Of a DNA stretch of 43,772 bases, positions 23,437 to 32,632 are shown one piece after another. A model generated the notes under the pieces. The model did not search any database and was not told the DNA's origin. It worked only from the letters and a program-made list of their open reading frames with translations. Numbering within the stretch: the stretch's first letter is position 1; each line of letters opens with the position of its first letter. The translations under genes were made by a program, and so were the position numbers. The DNA is from Flavobacteriales bacterium (GTDB taxonomy: Bacteria; Bacteroidota; Bacteroidia; Flavobacteriales_D; Sanyastnellaceae): NCBI GenBank assembly GCA_027491215.1, contig JAIXWP010000057.1, positions 1 to 43,772 of the forward strand. The letters run 5' to 3'.

Positions 23437-25521
23437 TCAATATTTCAATAACTCGGCCATTTTCTCTCTGACCTTATCTGAATTAGGAAGCATTGCGGCT
23501 TCAAGTGTGCTATTTAATGGGATTGCAGGAACATTTACAGAACCCATAGTTTTAACTGGAGCGTCGAGAAACTCGAAGCAAGTTTCACTGATTCTTCCAG
23601 CAATGGATTGAGCAAAGCTATTCACTACGGGCTCCTCGGTTACAACAAGACAGCGACCGCATTTTCTTACTGCACTGGCAATCGCTTCCTCATCGACAGG
23701 CACAATGGTGCGCAAGTCAATAATTTCAATTTGTCCGGGGAATGCCTCGGCTGCGGCTTTCGACCAGTAAACACCCATACCGTATGTTACAACAGCAAGC
23801 TTTGTATCTGTTGATGTAGCGCTTAGTACCGTGCGCGCTTTACCAAACGGGATTACGTAATCTTCGTCTGGCTCAATCGTACGAGCGTCTTCAGTGCCCT
23901 TGACTTTGCTCCAATAAAGTCCTTTGTGTTCGAGCATGATCACAGGGTTGGGGTCATAAAACGCAGACTTTAAAAGACCTTTTAAATCGGCACCAGTTGA
24001 AGGATAAGCGACTTTGATACCTCTGATATTAGCGAGTACGCTTTCTACACTGCTGCTGTGATAAGGCCCTCCCGAGCCGTAAGCTCCAATTGGAACACGA
24101 ACCACTGCGCTGACAGGCCATTTACCATTGCTCAAGTAGTAGCTTCGAGCAGCTTCGGTGAAGAGCTGGTTGAGACCTGGCCAGATATAGTCGGCGAATT
24201 GAACTTCCACAATGGGTTTCAATCCAGCAGCACTCATACCGACAGTGCTACCTATAATAAATGCTTCTTGAATAGGGGTGTTGAATACGCGATCGTCGCC
24301 AAATTTTTCAGCGAGCGTTGCAGCTTCACGGAATACTCCGCCTAGTCGCTTACCTACATCTTGCCCGTAGAGTAATGCTTCTGGGTGTTTAGCTAATAAT
24401 TCTTGCATTGCAAACAATGCACTATCTACCATTACGGTAGGCTGCTTGCCTGCAGGCTCGCGTTCGCCGCGCTCTTCAGTAATCGGAGTGGGTGCGTAAT
24501 CATATTTGGTCAAGTCTTCAGGACTTGGATCTTCCGCAGCTTTTGCTTCGATATAAGCTTCATCTACTTTGACACGAGCTGCTTTGAACATTTCGTTCAA
24601 TGAGCTTTCTGCGAAACCGAGACCTTCCAATTGCTTCATGAATTTTGGAAGCGGATCTCTTCGTTGTGCTGCTTCGAGATCATCACGGTACCATTCACGA
24701 CGAACGCCGCTGGTGTGGTGTCCGAGCAAAGGCACTTTGCAATGAATTAGATATGGTCTTCTTGACTTACGGACATCTGCAATCACCTCTTGAATGGTGT
24801 TGTAGCATTGGATGAAATCCGTTCCATCAAGTGATTTGGCTTTGAGTCCTGGATATGCGCGAGAAACAGTCATTGCATCTCCGAAACGAATTTCGGAAGA
24901 GTGTGCGCTGATGTCCCATTCATTATCCTGAATAAAAAATATAATTGGCAATTGCTTCAACGTAGCCATGTGAAGGGCTTCTGAAACTTCACCTTCCGTC
25001 ATCGCGGCATCTCCGATAGAGCATACTACGATAGGACGATCATCGGGATTTTCAAAAACTTCAATCCCTTGTTTTTCTTTGTATTGAATCCCCATTGCGA
25101 TACCAGTGGTTGGAATGGCTTGCATTCCTGTAGCACTAGATTGATGAGGTATTTTCGGCATATTGTCTCTTTTCAGAGAAGGATGCGAATAGTAAGTGCG
25201 GCCGCCGCTGAATGGGTCATCTTTTTTGGCCATCAACTGGAGCATGAGCTCATATGGAGTAACGCCAATGCCGAGAAGAATACTATCATCTCTGTAGTAT
25301 GCACTTAAAAAATCTTGTGGTTTAAGTTGCAATCCAAGGGCTAATTGACAAGCTTCGTGGCCTCTCGAAGTGGCATGAACATACTTGCTGGTTTCTTTCG
25401 CATTTTCTTCATAAAGGTCAGAAAGATTGCGTGCGGTAGCCATGAGGTCAAAGGCTTTCAGGAGTAAGTCACTGCTGAGGCTTGCTGGTTTGGCGTTATC
25501 TGTTTTTTCTAGCGTCGACAT
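23437..25521 (-). CDS. Branched-chain 2-oxoacid dehydrogenase E1, alpha and beta fused
   Basis: This 694-residue protein joins both E1 subunits. An alpha part (about 1-330) has the thiamine diphosphate motif SIGDAAMTEGEVSEALHMAT...DNEWDIS and the GHHTSGVRREWYRDD loop. A beta part (about 370-694) has LLYGQDVGKRLGGVFREA, VEVQFADYIWPGLNQL, and ends with NSTLEAAMLPN. The fusion is usual in Bacteroidota. It oxidatively decarboxylates the oxoacids of Val, Leu and Ile to make branched acyl-CoA for iso-fatty acids. Start taken at ATG 25521, since the upstream extension is poor. E2 and E3 are not in the window. It heads a long minus-strand gene run. Confidence 0.93.
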   Translation of the reverse strand: MSTLEKTDNAKPASLSSDLLLKAFDLMATARNLSDLYEENAKETSKYVHATSRGHEACQLALGLQLKPQDFLSAYYRDDSILLGIGVTPYELMLQLMAKKDDPFSGGRTYYSHPSLKRDNMPKIPHQSSATGMQAIPTTGIAMGIQYKEKQGIEVFENPDDRPIVVCSIGDAAMTEGEVSEALHMATLKQLPIIFFIQDNEWDISAHSSEIRFGDAMTVSRAYPGLKAKSLDGTDFIQCYNTIQEVIADVRKSRRPYLIHCKVPLLGHHTSGVRREWYRDDLEAAQRRDPLPKFMKQLEGLGFAESSLNEMFKAARVKVDEAYIEAKAAEDPSPEDLTKYDYAPTPITEERGEREPAGKQPTVMVDSALFAMQELLAKHPEALLYGQDVGKRLGGVFREAATLAEKFGDDRVFNTPIQEAFIIGSTVGMSAAGLKPIVEVQFADYIWPGLNQLFTEAARSYYLSNGKWPVSAVVRVPIGAYGSGGPYHSSSVESVLANIRGIKVAYPSTGADLKGLLKSAFYDPNPVIMLEHKGLYWSKVKGTEDARTIEPDEDYVIPFGKARTVLSATSTDTKLAVVTYGMGVYWSKAAAEAFPGQIEIIDLRTIVPVDEEAIASAVRKCGRCLVVTEEPVVNSFAQSIAGRISETCFEFLDAPVKTMGSVNVPAIPLNSTLEAAMLPNSDKVREKMAELLKY

Positions 25522-25538
25522 TATATTTCTTTTCGCAT
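25521..25538 (-). promoter_or_regulatory. Five-codon leader mini-ORF stop-start coupled to the dehydrogenase
   Basis: On the minus strand ATG CGA AAA GAA ATA TAA encodes MRKEI. Its TAA (25523-25521) shares one base with the dehydrogenase ATG. A TATATTCG box ends 2 nt before this mini-ORF. It could be chance, or a translational coupling/leader peptide signal. Confidence 0.35.
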
Positions 25539-25581
25539 GGCGAATATACGGATAAGGGGCAAGGGAATGGGGGAATATCAG

Positions 25582-25589
25582 TACTTTTG
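25582..25589 (+). promoter_or_regulatory. -7 box 4 nt before the dapF start
   Basis: TACTTTTG matches TAnnTTTG and lies 4 nt before the dapF ATG (25594). It would place the transcription start at or next to the ATG, giving a leaderless mRNA. No -33 element is obvious. Confidence 0.55.
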
Positions 25590-25593
25590 TTGA

Positions 25594-26385
25594 ATGAAGG
25601 TCCCTTTTTACAAGTATCACGGTACGGGTAATGATTTTATCCTAATCAATAGAACTGATTGGGATTACCCGATTTCTGAGAAACAAATTCAGACCATGTG
25701 TGATCGCCATTTTGGAATAGGTTCGGATGGTTTAATCTTTATCGAGAAAGATCCCAAAGGTGAAGTTGATTTTGTAATGAATTTTTATAACCCTGATGGC
25801 AGTCAGAGTTTTTGTGGCAACGGCAGTCGATGCGCTGTTCATTTTGCCCATCATTTAGGGTTGATTTCAGATAAATGTACATTCAAGGCCATTGATGGTA
25901 TTCATAGCGCTGAAGTCAATGGCAATCAAGTGAAAGTGGGTATGCGGGACTTGAAAGAGTGCGCCAAAATCTCTGACACGAAATATTTTCTGCACACAGG
26001 AAGTCCGCATTACATTGAGTATTTTGATCAAATTGCAGAGATCGATTTGATGAAGTGGGGAAGTGAGATTCGTTATTCGAAGGCTTATGCGCCATCTGGA
26101 ACCAACGTGAATGCCGCACATTATTTGGGCAATGGAAAAGTTGCGATGCGTACCTACGAAAGAGGAGTGGAGGCAGAAACTTTGTCTTGTGGTACAGGTG
26201 TCACTGCAGTGGCGCTGTCTGTGGCATTGCAACATCCACAAATTACGTCGGTAGAGGTTGTAACTCCTGGAGGAGAGCTAGAAGTTTTATTTGAAAAAAA
26301 TAGTCAACAAGAATTTAGAAATATTGTCCTTTCAGGGCCAGCACAAATGGTTTTTGAAGGCACTTTTAATTTATCGAATGAATAA
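25594..26385 (+). CDS. dapF: Diaminopimelate epimerase
   Basis: DapF interconverts LL- and meso-diaminopimelate for lysine and peptidoglycan synthesis. The 263 residues are the normal length. The two catalytic cysteines are visible in FCGNGSRC (C74) and SCGTGVTAV (about residue 199). The N-terminal YHGTGNDF motif is also present. The start ATG is only 4 nt after a -7 box. The stop overlaps the start of the next gene by 8 nt (ATGAATAA arrangement), so the downstream protein is probably translated from the same message. Confidence 0.97.
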   Translation: MKVPFYKYHGTGNDFILINRTDWDYPISEKQIQTMCDRHFGIGSDGLIFIEKDPKGEVDFVMNFYNPDGSQSFCGNGSRCAVHFAHHLGLISDKCTFKAIDGIHSAEVNGNQVKVGMRDLKECAKISDTKYFLHTGSPHYIEYFDQIAEIDLMKWGSEIRYSKAYAPSGTNVNAAHYLGNGKVAMRTYERGVEAETLSCGTGVTAVALSVALQHPQITSVEVVTPGGELEVLFEKNSQQEFRNIVLSGPAQMVFEGTFNLSNE

Positions 26386-27565
26386 ACTTTTTCTTTTTTT
26401 AGCAGTGATTTTGTCGTCACTATCGGCATCCGCTATTCGCCCAGCTGGTCAGAGTTTTGCTAGAATTACTATCTTAACTTGTACTCCAGGACCCGACTTG
26501 TATTCTGTATTCGGACACACCGCTATACGCGTAGAAGATAATTTTGGAGGTGAGCAAATCGACTGGGTTTACAACTATGGAACCTTTGAGTTTTCAGATG
26601 ATTTTTATTGGAAATTCGCTCAAGGAAAATTAGATTATAAATTATCGAAAAGTGATTTTGGTTTTTTCCAAGAAGAATATATCTATACTGGACGCGGCAT
26701 CTATGAGCAAGAGTTGATGCTTTCTCCTGAAGATAAATTCAAGTTGATAGAATTGTTAGAAGAGAATTATAAGCCGGAAAATCGCGTTTATCGCTATGAT
26801 TTTTTCTATGATAATTGTTCTTCACGTGTAAGAGATATTATCTTGAAAGCTGCTGGTAAGCCTACTTCATTTTCTTATGTGTATGCGCGTCCATACACGT
26901 TTAGACAGGCCATTCAAAATTATTTGAATTACATGCCTTGGAGTGATTTCGGAATTGATTTAGCACTTGGGATGCCCTGCGATCGCGTGATGGATAAAGG
27001 ACAGGCAATGTTTCTCCCAGATAGTCTTCTCAATGAATTTAATTACGCTACATATGGGGAGGGCCCAATTGCAGCGAAGTCACAAGAACTCCTACCTTAT
27101 GAATTTGAATTGAGCGATAGCACCGTATTTACACCGATGGTGGTGTTCGGGTTGTTCTTAATCGTTCAAATGATTTGGGGTTTTGTACGCTTGAGAAGTG
27201 GACGTAGCGTTGCAATTACAGATAGAGTGTTATTATTCACTACGGGCTTGGTAGGTGTGATGGTAGTTTTCTTATGGTTTTTCACAGATCACAATGCAAC
27301 AAAATGGAATTTGAATATTCTTTGGGCCAATCCACTTATGCTTTATTTAGCATTTGCGAGAATGGATAAGAAATGGATTAAGACCTATTGGAAAATTCAA
27401 GGGGGAATTTGTGTTCTATTGGTGGTCGGGTGGTTTTTCCTACCTCAACGTTTACACCTAGCGACCCTTCCAATGGTATTGGGATTATTGTTTATTAGCT
27501 TGCGTCAGGTTCGACCTCAGTTTTTTGTGTCGAATCGTGGAAAGCAGGGTAGAGCGGTCGCATAA
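26378..27565 (+). CDS. DUF4105 / Lnb-type lipoprotein N-acyltransferase-like membrane protein
   Basis: The 395-residue protein has a signal segment, then a periplasmic domain with C35 and H47 in TCTPGPDLYSVFGHTAIRV and the later FYDNCSSRVRD (Cys about 150). Four membrane helices follow in the last third (about 250-390). This matches DUF4105, which I recall is now annotated as the Lnb domain: a Cys-based enzyme that N-acylates lipoproteins in Bacteroidota lacking the classic Lnt. The Cys/His layout supports an enzyme. It overlaps dapF by 8 nt and precedes a lipoprotein gene. The exact reaction here is inferred from family naming. Confidence 0.82.
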   Translation: MNKLFLFLAVILSSLSASAIRPAGQSFARITILTCTPGPDLYSVFGHTAIRVEDNFGGEQIDWVYNYGTFEFSDDFYWKFAQGKLDYKLSKSDFGFFQEEYIYTGRGIYEQELMLSPEDKFKLIELLEENYKPENRVYRYDFFYDNCSSRVRDIILKAAGKPTSFSYVYARPYTFRQAIQNYLNYMPWSDFGIDLALGMPCDRVMDKGQAMFLPDSLLNEFNYATYGEGPIAAKSQELLPYEFELSDSTVFTPMVVFGLFLIVQMIWGFVRLRSGRSVAITDRVLLFTTGLVGVMVVFLWFFTDHNATKWNLNILWANPLMLYLAFARMDKKWIKTYWKIQGGICVLLVVGWFFLPQRLHLATLPMVLGLLFISLRQVRPQFFVSNRGKQGRAVA

Positions 27566-27578
27566 TGTATATGATACT

Positions 27579-29144
27579 ATGAAGAAATTATTGTTCGTCC
27601 TACTAGTAGTTTTATCCTTGTTTGGTTGTCGAAAGGAGCCTACCACATGGAATACAGAGGTGTTGGCTCCATTGGCAACAGGCACTCTTTCACTTTCTGA
27701 TATCATTCCCGATTCCATTTCTTACATAGATGAAAATTTTTTATATCACCTTGTATTTAATGAGTCCATCTCTGATTTGAATGTGGATTCTCTGGTGACT
27801 ATTCCAGACACGATTTTTTCTCAAAAATATGTGGTGCCTTTTAGCTCAGGTACGATTTCATTGCCTGCGGGCACTCAAATCATCAGTGTGAATGAAGAAA
27901 TTGAAGTGGGCAATGAAGATGTCGAACTTCATAACGTTATAATGAAGTCGGGCTATTTAAAATACAAGGTCAAGTCTTATATCAACGGATATATGACTTG
28001 CGTATATAATTTACCAGGGGCAACATTAGATGGAACTGCTTTAGCCATTACCGCAAATGTTTCGCCTTCAATTGGAGATATTCCGACTATTTCTGAAGGT
28101 CAGTTTGATTTGACGGATTACACTTTTGATTTAACAGGAGAAACAGGCAATGGATTTAATCAGTTGTTTTCTATGGGAACTGTTTCGGTTTCTTCAGATG
28201 CTCCAAGCAATGCATCTGTGCAAGGTCAAGACAGTGTGGTAGTTGAATTAGAGTTTATAGACGCGAAGGTGAAATATGCTAAAGGATATTTTGGACAGCA
28301 TTTATATTCATTTTCACAAAATGTATCTTTCCTAGATGACATTCAAATTCCTTCAGGAGTTTTAATGTTGGATCAAGCAAGAATGAATTTGAAGATTGAA
28401 AATAATGTAGGAGTCGATGCTCGATTTACTTTCAATGCTATTGAAGCAGGAAATGACAACGCTGCTCTTGCGCTTGATTACGCACCTTTTAATAATGCCA
28501 TAAACTTGACCAGAGCGATTGATAATGGCGGGATCGTGACACCATTCATCGCAAATTATTTGATCAATGAGAACAACAGTAATTTAACGTCTTTCATTGG
28601 CCTTTTGCCAACACAATTAAATATCCAAGGGCAAATTGAAATTAATCCACTTGGTAATATTTCTGGTGCAAGTGATTTTATTTATACTGATAATCCACTG
28701 CAGGCGTCCGTGGAAGTTGATGTTCCATTGAGGGTTGGTTTAGAAGGGCTCGGACTTCAAGATACGCTAGATATTATTTTAGAACAGGATGTAACTGCTA
28801 ATGGATATATCGTTTTGGTTGCGGAAAATTATTTTCCATTTTCGGCAGATATTAAATTGACCTTATTGAGCGACGAAAATTATCCGGAAGAAATCATTTT
28901 GAGCGGAGGTTATATCAATGCAGGTTATGAATCTTTTACTGGAGTAGTTTTAAATCCTTCAGTAAGTACGATTCGCATTCCTTTCACTTCGGAGCTTTTA
29001 GGTAGGCTTCGTCAAGAAAACCGAATGATCGCTCGGGTAACGTTTAATACACCTGATTTCCCTCAAGTGTATAGTTTGTATGATAAGTATAAAATAGATC
29101 TCCGCATGTTTATTGAAGCTGCGGCGGAAGTTGAAATCAGGTAA
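27579..29144 (+). CDS. Beta-rich lipoprotein of unknown function
   Basis: A 521-residue protein with a clear lipobox (LSLFGC, C17) after MKKLLFVLLVV. The remainder is beta-strand-rich and low in charge, with many Ile/Asn/Asp-rich segments (TGTLSLSDIIPDSISYIDENFLYHLVF; VSPSIGDIPTISEGQFDLTDY) and few cysteines. I recognise no domain with certainty. Residues are arranged like a surface Greek-key or jelly-roll protein. It lies between the Lnb-like gene and a DUF5723 barrel gene (3 nt), which suggests a surface lipoprotein working with that barrel. The start was placed at ATG 27579, not the longer frame from 27525. Confidence 0.8.
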   Translation: MKKLLFVLLVVLSLFGCRKEPTTWNTEVLAPLATGTLSLSDIIPDSISYIDENFLYHLVFNESISDLNVDSLVTIPDTIFSQKYVVPFSSGTISLPAGTQIISVNEEIEVGNEDVELHNVIMKSGYLKYKVKSYINGYMTCVYNLPGATLDGTALAITANVSPSIGDIPTISEGQFDLTDYTFDLTGETGNGFNQLFSMGTVSVSSDAPSNASVQGQDSVVVELEFIDAKVKYAKGYFGQHLYSFSQNVSFLDDIQIPSGVLMLDQARMNLKIENNVGVDARFTFNAIEAGNDNAALALDYAPFNNAINLTRAIDNGGIVTPFIANYLINENNSNLTSFIGLLPTQLNIQGQIEINPLGNISGASDFIYTDNPLQASVEVDVPLRVGLEGLGLQDTLDIILEQDVTANGYIVLVAENYFPFSADIKLTLLSDENYPEEIILSGGYINAGYESFTGVVLNPSVSTIRIPFTSELLGRLRQENRMIARVTFNTPDFPQVYSLYDKYKIDLRMFIEAAAEVEIR

Positions 29145-29147
29145 CGT

Positions 29148-30407
29148 ATGAAGAAGTTTTTAGCATTCGTTTTATTGTGTTTCGTTTTATTTGGTGCGAC
29201 TGCCCAAACTCCTACGTATTGGCTATTGGATAAAGAGAGAAGTTGGCAGAAGAATGGAGGCTTGATGATTCAAGCACATGGCAATGGCAATTGGGGTAGT
29301 AATGCGCTGGACAATCAGTGGTTTTATGATATGACGATAGGAGGCCATATTGGTCCAACTCAAGAAGAGACCTTGTTTAATAGTATGGAGGATTTTAATC
29401 GAGCAGGAGGCAACGTCAGTGGAGGTTTACATTTCTATAATTTCTCGGACAGTCTTTTCGGCGGTGATTGGGGATTACAAGTAGGGGCCAGTACAAATTA
29501 TTTTGCGAGTACCGGTTTTAGTCGTGATTTATTCGAGTTAACCTACATCGGAAATTACAGGCACCTTGGTGATACCATGAATCTAGGTCCGTTGTATGCG
29601 GAGTTCCAAGCTTTTCAAAAATTCGGATTTGGCTTTTTTAATAAAAATACTTTCACCAATGCGATGGTTAGCGTGGTGATGGGTCAAGATATGCAGAAGC
29701 TCGATGTGCGTAAAGCAGATTTGTTTACCAGTGCAAGTGTTGATCAAATGAATTTGATTTATCAGGGAGAGTTTCTTCAAGCGGATACTTCAAAAAGTGG
29801 TTTTGGTCAAGCCAAAGGATTAGGTATTGCATTGGATGGCGACATTAATATTCCAATGAAAGATGACAAAGGATTTATATCAATCTCTGCTAGAAATATT
29901 GGATGGGTTAATTGGAGTGAAAATACCAGCGTACAAGAGTTTGATACCACCTTTCAATGGACAGGGGTGGAGCTGCAAGGAATAGATAGTTGGGAAAACA
30001 ATGTTGGTGTACCTAGTTGGCAAGACACCTTGGGGATTTCTTCGCGTTTTGAATCTCGATGGGTTCCACTTCCAGGTTGGGTAAATTTGAGATTGCTTAG
30101 AAAGCTATCTTCTAAGATTTCGTATGAGGCTAATTTGAATGTACAACCTACATCGAATGCGATTCCTCAGCTTTCCTTTGGTTTTAATCATTTTGTAGCA
30201 AAAGGTTTGATGTTGCGTGAGCGAATCAGCTATGGTGGATTTGCCCGTGTTACGATTGGATTAGAAGCACAGTGGAAATTAAGTGATCGTTGGTTTATAA
30301 CAGCGGGAACGAGCCACGCGGCAGGATGGGTCAATTCTAGCGCACGGGGATTAAGCGCTTATGGAAGTGCTGCCTTTGTTATTCCATCGCATTCAATTTC
30401 AGAGTAA
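29148..30407 (+). CDS. DUF5723-family outer-membrane beta-barrel protein
   Basis: A 419-residue protein with signal peptide (FLAFVLLCFVLFGATAQ). Strand-turn-strand repeats are typical of outer-membrane barrels: GGLHFYNFSDSLFGGDWGLQVGAS, GIALDGDINIPMKDDKGFISISARNIGWVNWS, RVTIGLEAQWKLSDRWFITAGTSHAAG. Family DUF5723, often found beside beta-rich lipoproteins in this phylum, as here (3 nt upstream). Function unknown; possible partner of that lipoprotein. It is followed after 22 nt by kdsA. Confidence 0.8.
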   Translation: MKKFLAFVLLCFVLFGATAQTPTYWLLDKERSWQKNGGLMIQAHGNGNWGSNALDNQWFYDMTIGGHIGPTQEETLFNSMEDFNRAGGNVSGGLHFYNFSDSLFGGDWGLQVGASTNYFASTGFSRDLFELTYIGNYRHLGDTMNLGPLYAEFQAFQKFGFGFFNKNTFTNAMVSVVMGQDMQKLDVRKADLFTSASVDQMNLIYQGEFLQADTSKSGFGQAKGLGIALDGDINIPMKDDKGFISISARNIGWVNWSENTSVQEFDTTFQWTGVELQGIDSWENNVGVPSWQDTLGISSRFESRWVPLPGWVNLRLLRKLSSKISYEANLNVQPTSNAIPQLSFGFNHFVAKGLMLRERISYGGFARVTIGLEAQWKLSDRWFITAGTSHAAGWVNSSARGLSAYGSAAFVIPSHSISE

Positions 30408-30429
30408 ATTTGAACAATAATTAAAATAG

Positions 30430-31239
30430 ATGATTCAAGAAGTTCCAAATATTAAGCATTTAGAGAATGATAATTTCTTTCTCATAGCTGGTCCATGCGT
30501 AGTGGAAAGCGAAGAATTGATTTTCGAGGTTGCTGAGAAAGTAAAGGCCATTACCGATCGTCTCGGTATTCCTTACATTTTCAAAGCCTCTTATCGCAAA
30601 GCCAATCGCTCTAGAGGGGATAGCTTTACTGGAATCGGTGATGAAAAAGGATTAGAGTTGATTCGTAAAGTAGGTGATCATTTTAATCTGCCAGTGACAA
30701 CAGATTTTCACTCTGCAGAAGAAGCAGCGTTAGCTGCGAAGTATGTTGATATACTTCAGGTTCCAGCATTCTTGTGCCGCCAAACGGATATTCTTACTGC
30801 AGCTGCGGAAACAGGTAAAATTGTCAATGTGAAAAAAGGACAATTCCTTTCAGCAGATTCGATGGTGCACGCCGTGAATAAAATTAAAGAGGCAGGAAAT
30901 AATAAAGTTTGGCTCACCGAGCGTGGCACCACATTCGGATATCAAGATTTGGTGGTTGACTATCGTGGCTTGCCTGTGATGCAAAAGTTTGCTCCAACAA
31001 TTATGGACTGTACACACAGCTTGCAGCAGCCTAATCAGAGTAGCGGTGTTACAGGAGGAAAACCTGAATTGATAGAAACCATTGCTAAAGCTGCTGTGGC
31101 AGTAGGTGTTGATGGATTGTTTATCGAAACGCATCCAAATCCTGCAGTAGCAAAGAGTGATGGAGCGAATATGCTTCGTTTAGAATTACTAGAAGAGCTA
31201 TTAGTGAAATTAGTAAGAGTTAGAAAAGCAATCCGATGA
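30430..31239 (+). CDS. kdsA: 3-deoxy-8-phosphooctulonate (KDO-8-P) synthase
   Basis: KdsA condenses phosphoenolpyruvate with arabinose-5-phosphate to make KDO-8-P for lipopolysaccharide core. The 269-residue protein has FLIAGPCVVES near the N-terminus, YIFKASYRKANRSRGDSF (substrate loop), TDFHSAEEA and LTERGTTFGY, all typical KdsA blocks. The stop is in a 4-nt overlap with the next gene (ATGA), so the T9SS cargo downstream is likely co-transcribed. This fits an outer membrane with LPS or lipooligosaccharide. Confidence 0.97.
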   Translation: MIQEVPNIKHLENDNFFLIAGPCVVESEELIFEVAEKVKAITDRLGIPYIFKASYRKANRSRGDSFTGIGDEKGLELIRKVGDHFNLPVTTDFHSAEEAALAAKYVDILQVPAFLCRQTDILTAAAETGKIVNVKKGQFLSADSMVHAVNKIKEAGNNKVWLTERGTTFGYQDLVVDYRGLPVMQKFAPTIMDCTHSLQQPNQSSGVTGGKPELIETIAKAAVAVGVDGLFIETHPNPAVAKSDGANMLRLELLEELLVKLVRVRKAIR

Positions 31240-32630
31240 GATACATCATTTCCATTCTATTGACTGTTGCATTCTCTGCGCTAAAGGCGCAAGAACTCGC
31301 TCATACCATGAAAATTCAGGATGAGGGAAATGTTGATGTGATTGGAAGTTTTGAAAGTGTTCTTGGAGGATATATTACCATTTCTCAATCTGGGGCTGAG
31401 GATGCTGATGGAAATCACCTTATAATAAACCGCTTGGATAGCGATATGAATTGCACAGCAGGGCAAAAGATCTTGCTTTCTGATGCTACTTCATATTATC
31501 ATGCAGCGGAGGATGCAGAGGGTAATATTTATGCAGTTGGAATAAATTACAATAGTGGTGATTATGATGGTGTGATCATTAAAATTTCTCAGGACGGAAC
31601 ACTTCACTGGATGACACATCTCGGGAATGATGATTGGGATTCATTGGATCGGGTTGTCATCATGGATGATTATCTTTTAGTGGTGGGCTGGACCTATTCA
31701 AGTGGCACAGGCTTCCAAGATTTGATGTACGGTGCGGTTGCATTTGATGGTTCAATTATCTCTGAGCAATTCTTGTCACTCGATGCGAATGTCGAAGTGG
31801 TAGATCTTGCTTTTAATGATACGGGTGAGCCTTTGTTCTTGTTGAATCAAAGAGTTGGTGTAAACTACGCATATAGTATTTATGCATGGCAAAATGATGC
31901 CTGGGTTAATGTTTTCAATGATTATACAGATGGTAATTTGATCGCTCAGTGCTTTGATATTTATCAAAGTAAACTAGCGATAGGTTATAACTATTCTGTT
32001 GATGAAAGCGACTACAATTGGGTGCTTCGCCTATTTGATGAAAATCAATTCAATACTTTCACCTTCGATCAAGGAAATGATTTCGATTATCAGTTTAGTG
32101 ATCTCATTTATGATGATATTGTGTTGATGATTGGTCACCAAAATCAATATGGTCTTGGAGGACATGATATTCTTGTACAACAGGTAAATGCGGAAGCAAT
32201 CTTTGTTCATGCTATTACTTTCGGAGAAGGTGAGGATGATTTTGCAAGGCACGTTATGCGTACTTCAGACGGCGGCTTTTTAGTTAGCGGAACAACAGAA
32301 TTACAAGATCATACAAGAGATACATATCTTGTAAAATGGGATGAGCATGAAGTTTATGGATTTAGTTATACAGAAGCTGAAAGCTCAACGCAGTGTGATT
32401 ATGTATTGAGTATTGACCATTTCCAAAATGGAAGTTTGAGTGTGCAGGTATTGAAAGATGAGATTATTTTTAATACTACTATTTCGTCGTTCTCCATATT
32501 GAATATTGTTGGACAAGAGCTAGTGGCAGGCTCGAATTCAAATCGGGTTAGCATAGCGTCTTTGCCAGCGGGAGTATATTTCCTTGCGGATAAGTCAGCG
32601 GGACGATTGCTTAAATTCTATCATCATTAA
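31236..32630 (+). CDS. Secreted beta-propeller-like protein with type A T9SS sorting domain
   Basis: The 464-residue protein starts with a signal peptide (MRYIISILLTVAFSALKAQ) and has repeated short blade-like units (GGYITISQSGAEDADGNHLIINRLDSD; DGVIIKISQDGTLHWMTHLGNDDWDS; GGFLVSGTTELQDHTRDTYLVKWDE). These resemble SBBP-type repeats of extracellular Bacteroidota proteins. The C-terminal about 80 residues (FSILNIVGQELVAG...VSIASLPAGVYFLADKSAG) are a type A T9SS signal, predicting export through the type IX system and surface attachment. It overlaps kdsA by 4 nt. Substrate or partner unknown. Confidence 0.85.
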   Translation: MRYIISILLTVAFSALKAQELAHTMKIQDEGNVDVIGSFESVLGGYITISQSGAEDADGNHLIINRLDSDMNCTAGQKILLSDATSYYHAAEDAEGNIYAVGINYNSGDYDGVIIKISQDGTLHWMTHLGNDDWDSLDRVVIMDDYLLVVGWTYSSGTGFQDLMYGAVAFDGSIISEQFLSLDANVEVVDLAFNDTGEPLFLLNQRVGVNYAYSIYAWQNDAWVNVFNDYTDGNLIAQCFDIYQSKLAIGYNYSVDESDYNWVLRLFDENQFNTFTFDQGNDFDYQFSDLIYDDIVLMIGHQNQYGLGGHDILVQQVNAEAIFVHAITFGEGEDDFARHVMRTSDGGFLVSGTTELQDHTRDTYLVKWDEHEVYGFSYTEAESSTQCDYVLSIDHFQNGSLSVQVLKDEIIFNTTISSFSILNIVGQELVAGSNSNRVSIASLPAGVYFLADKSAGRLLKFYHH

Positions 32631-32632
32631 AG

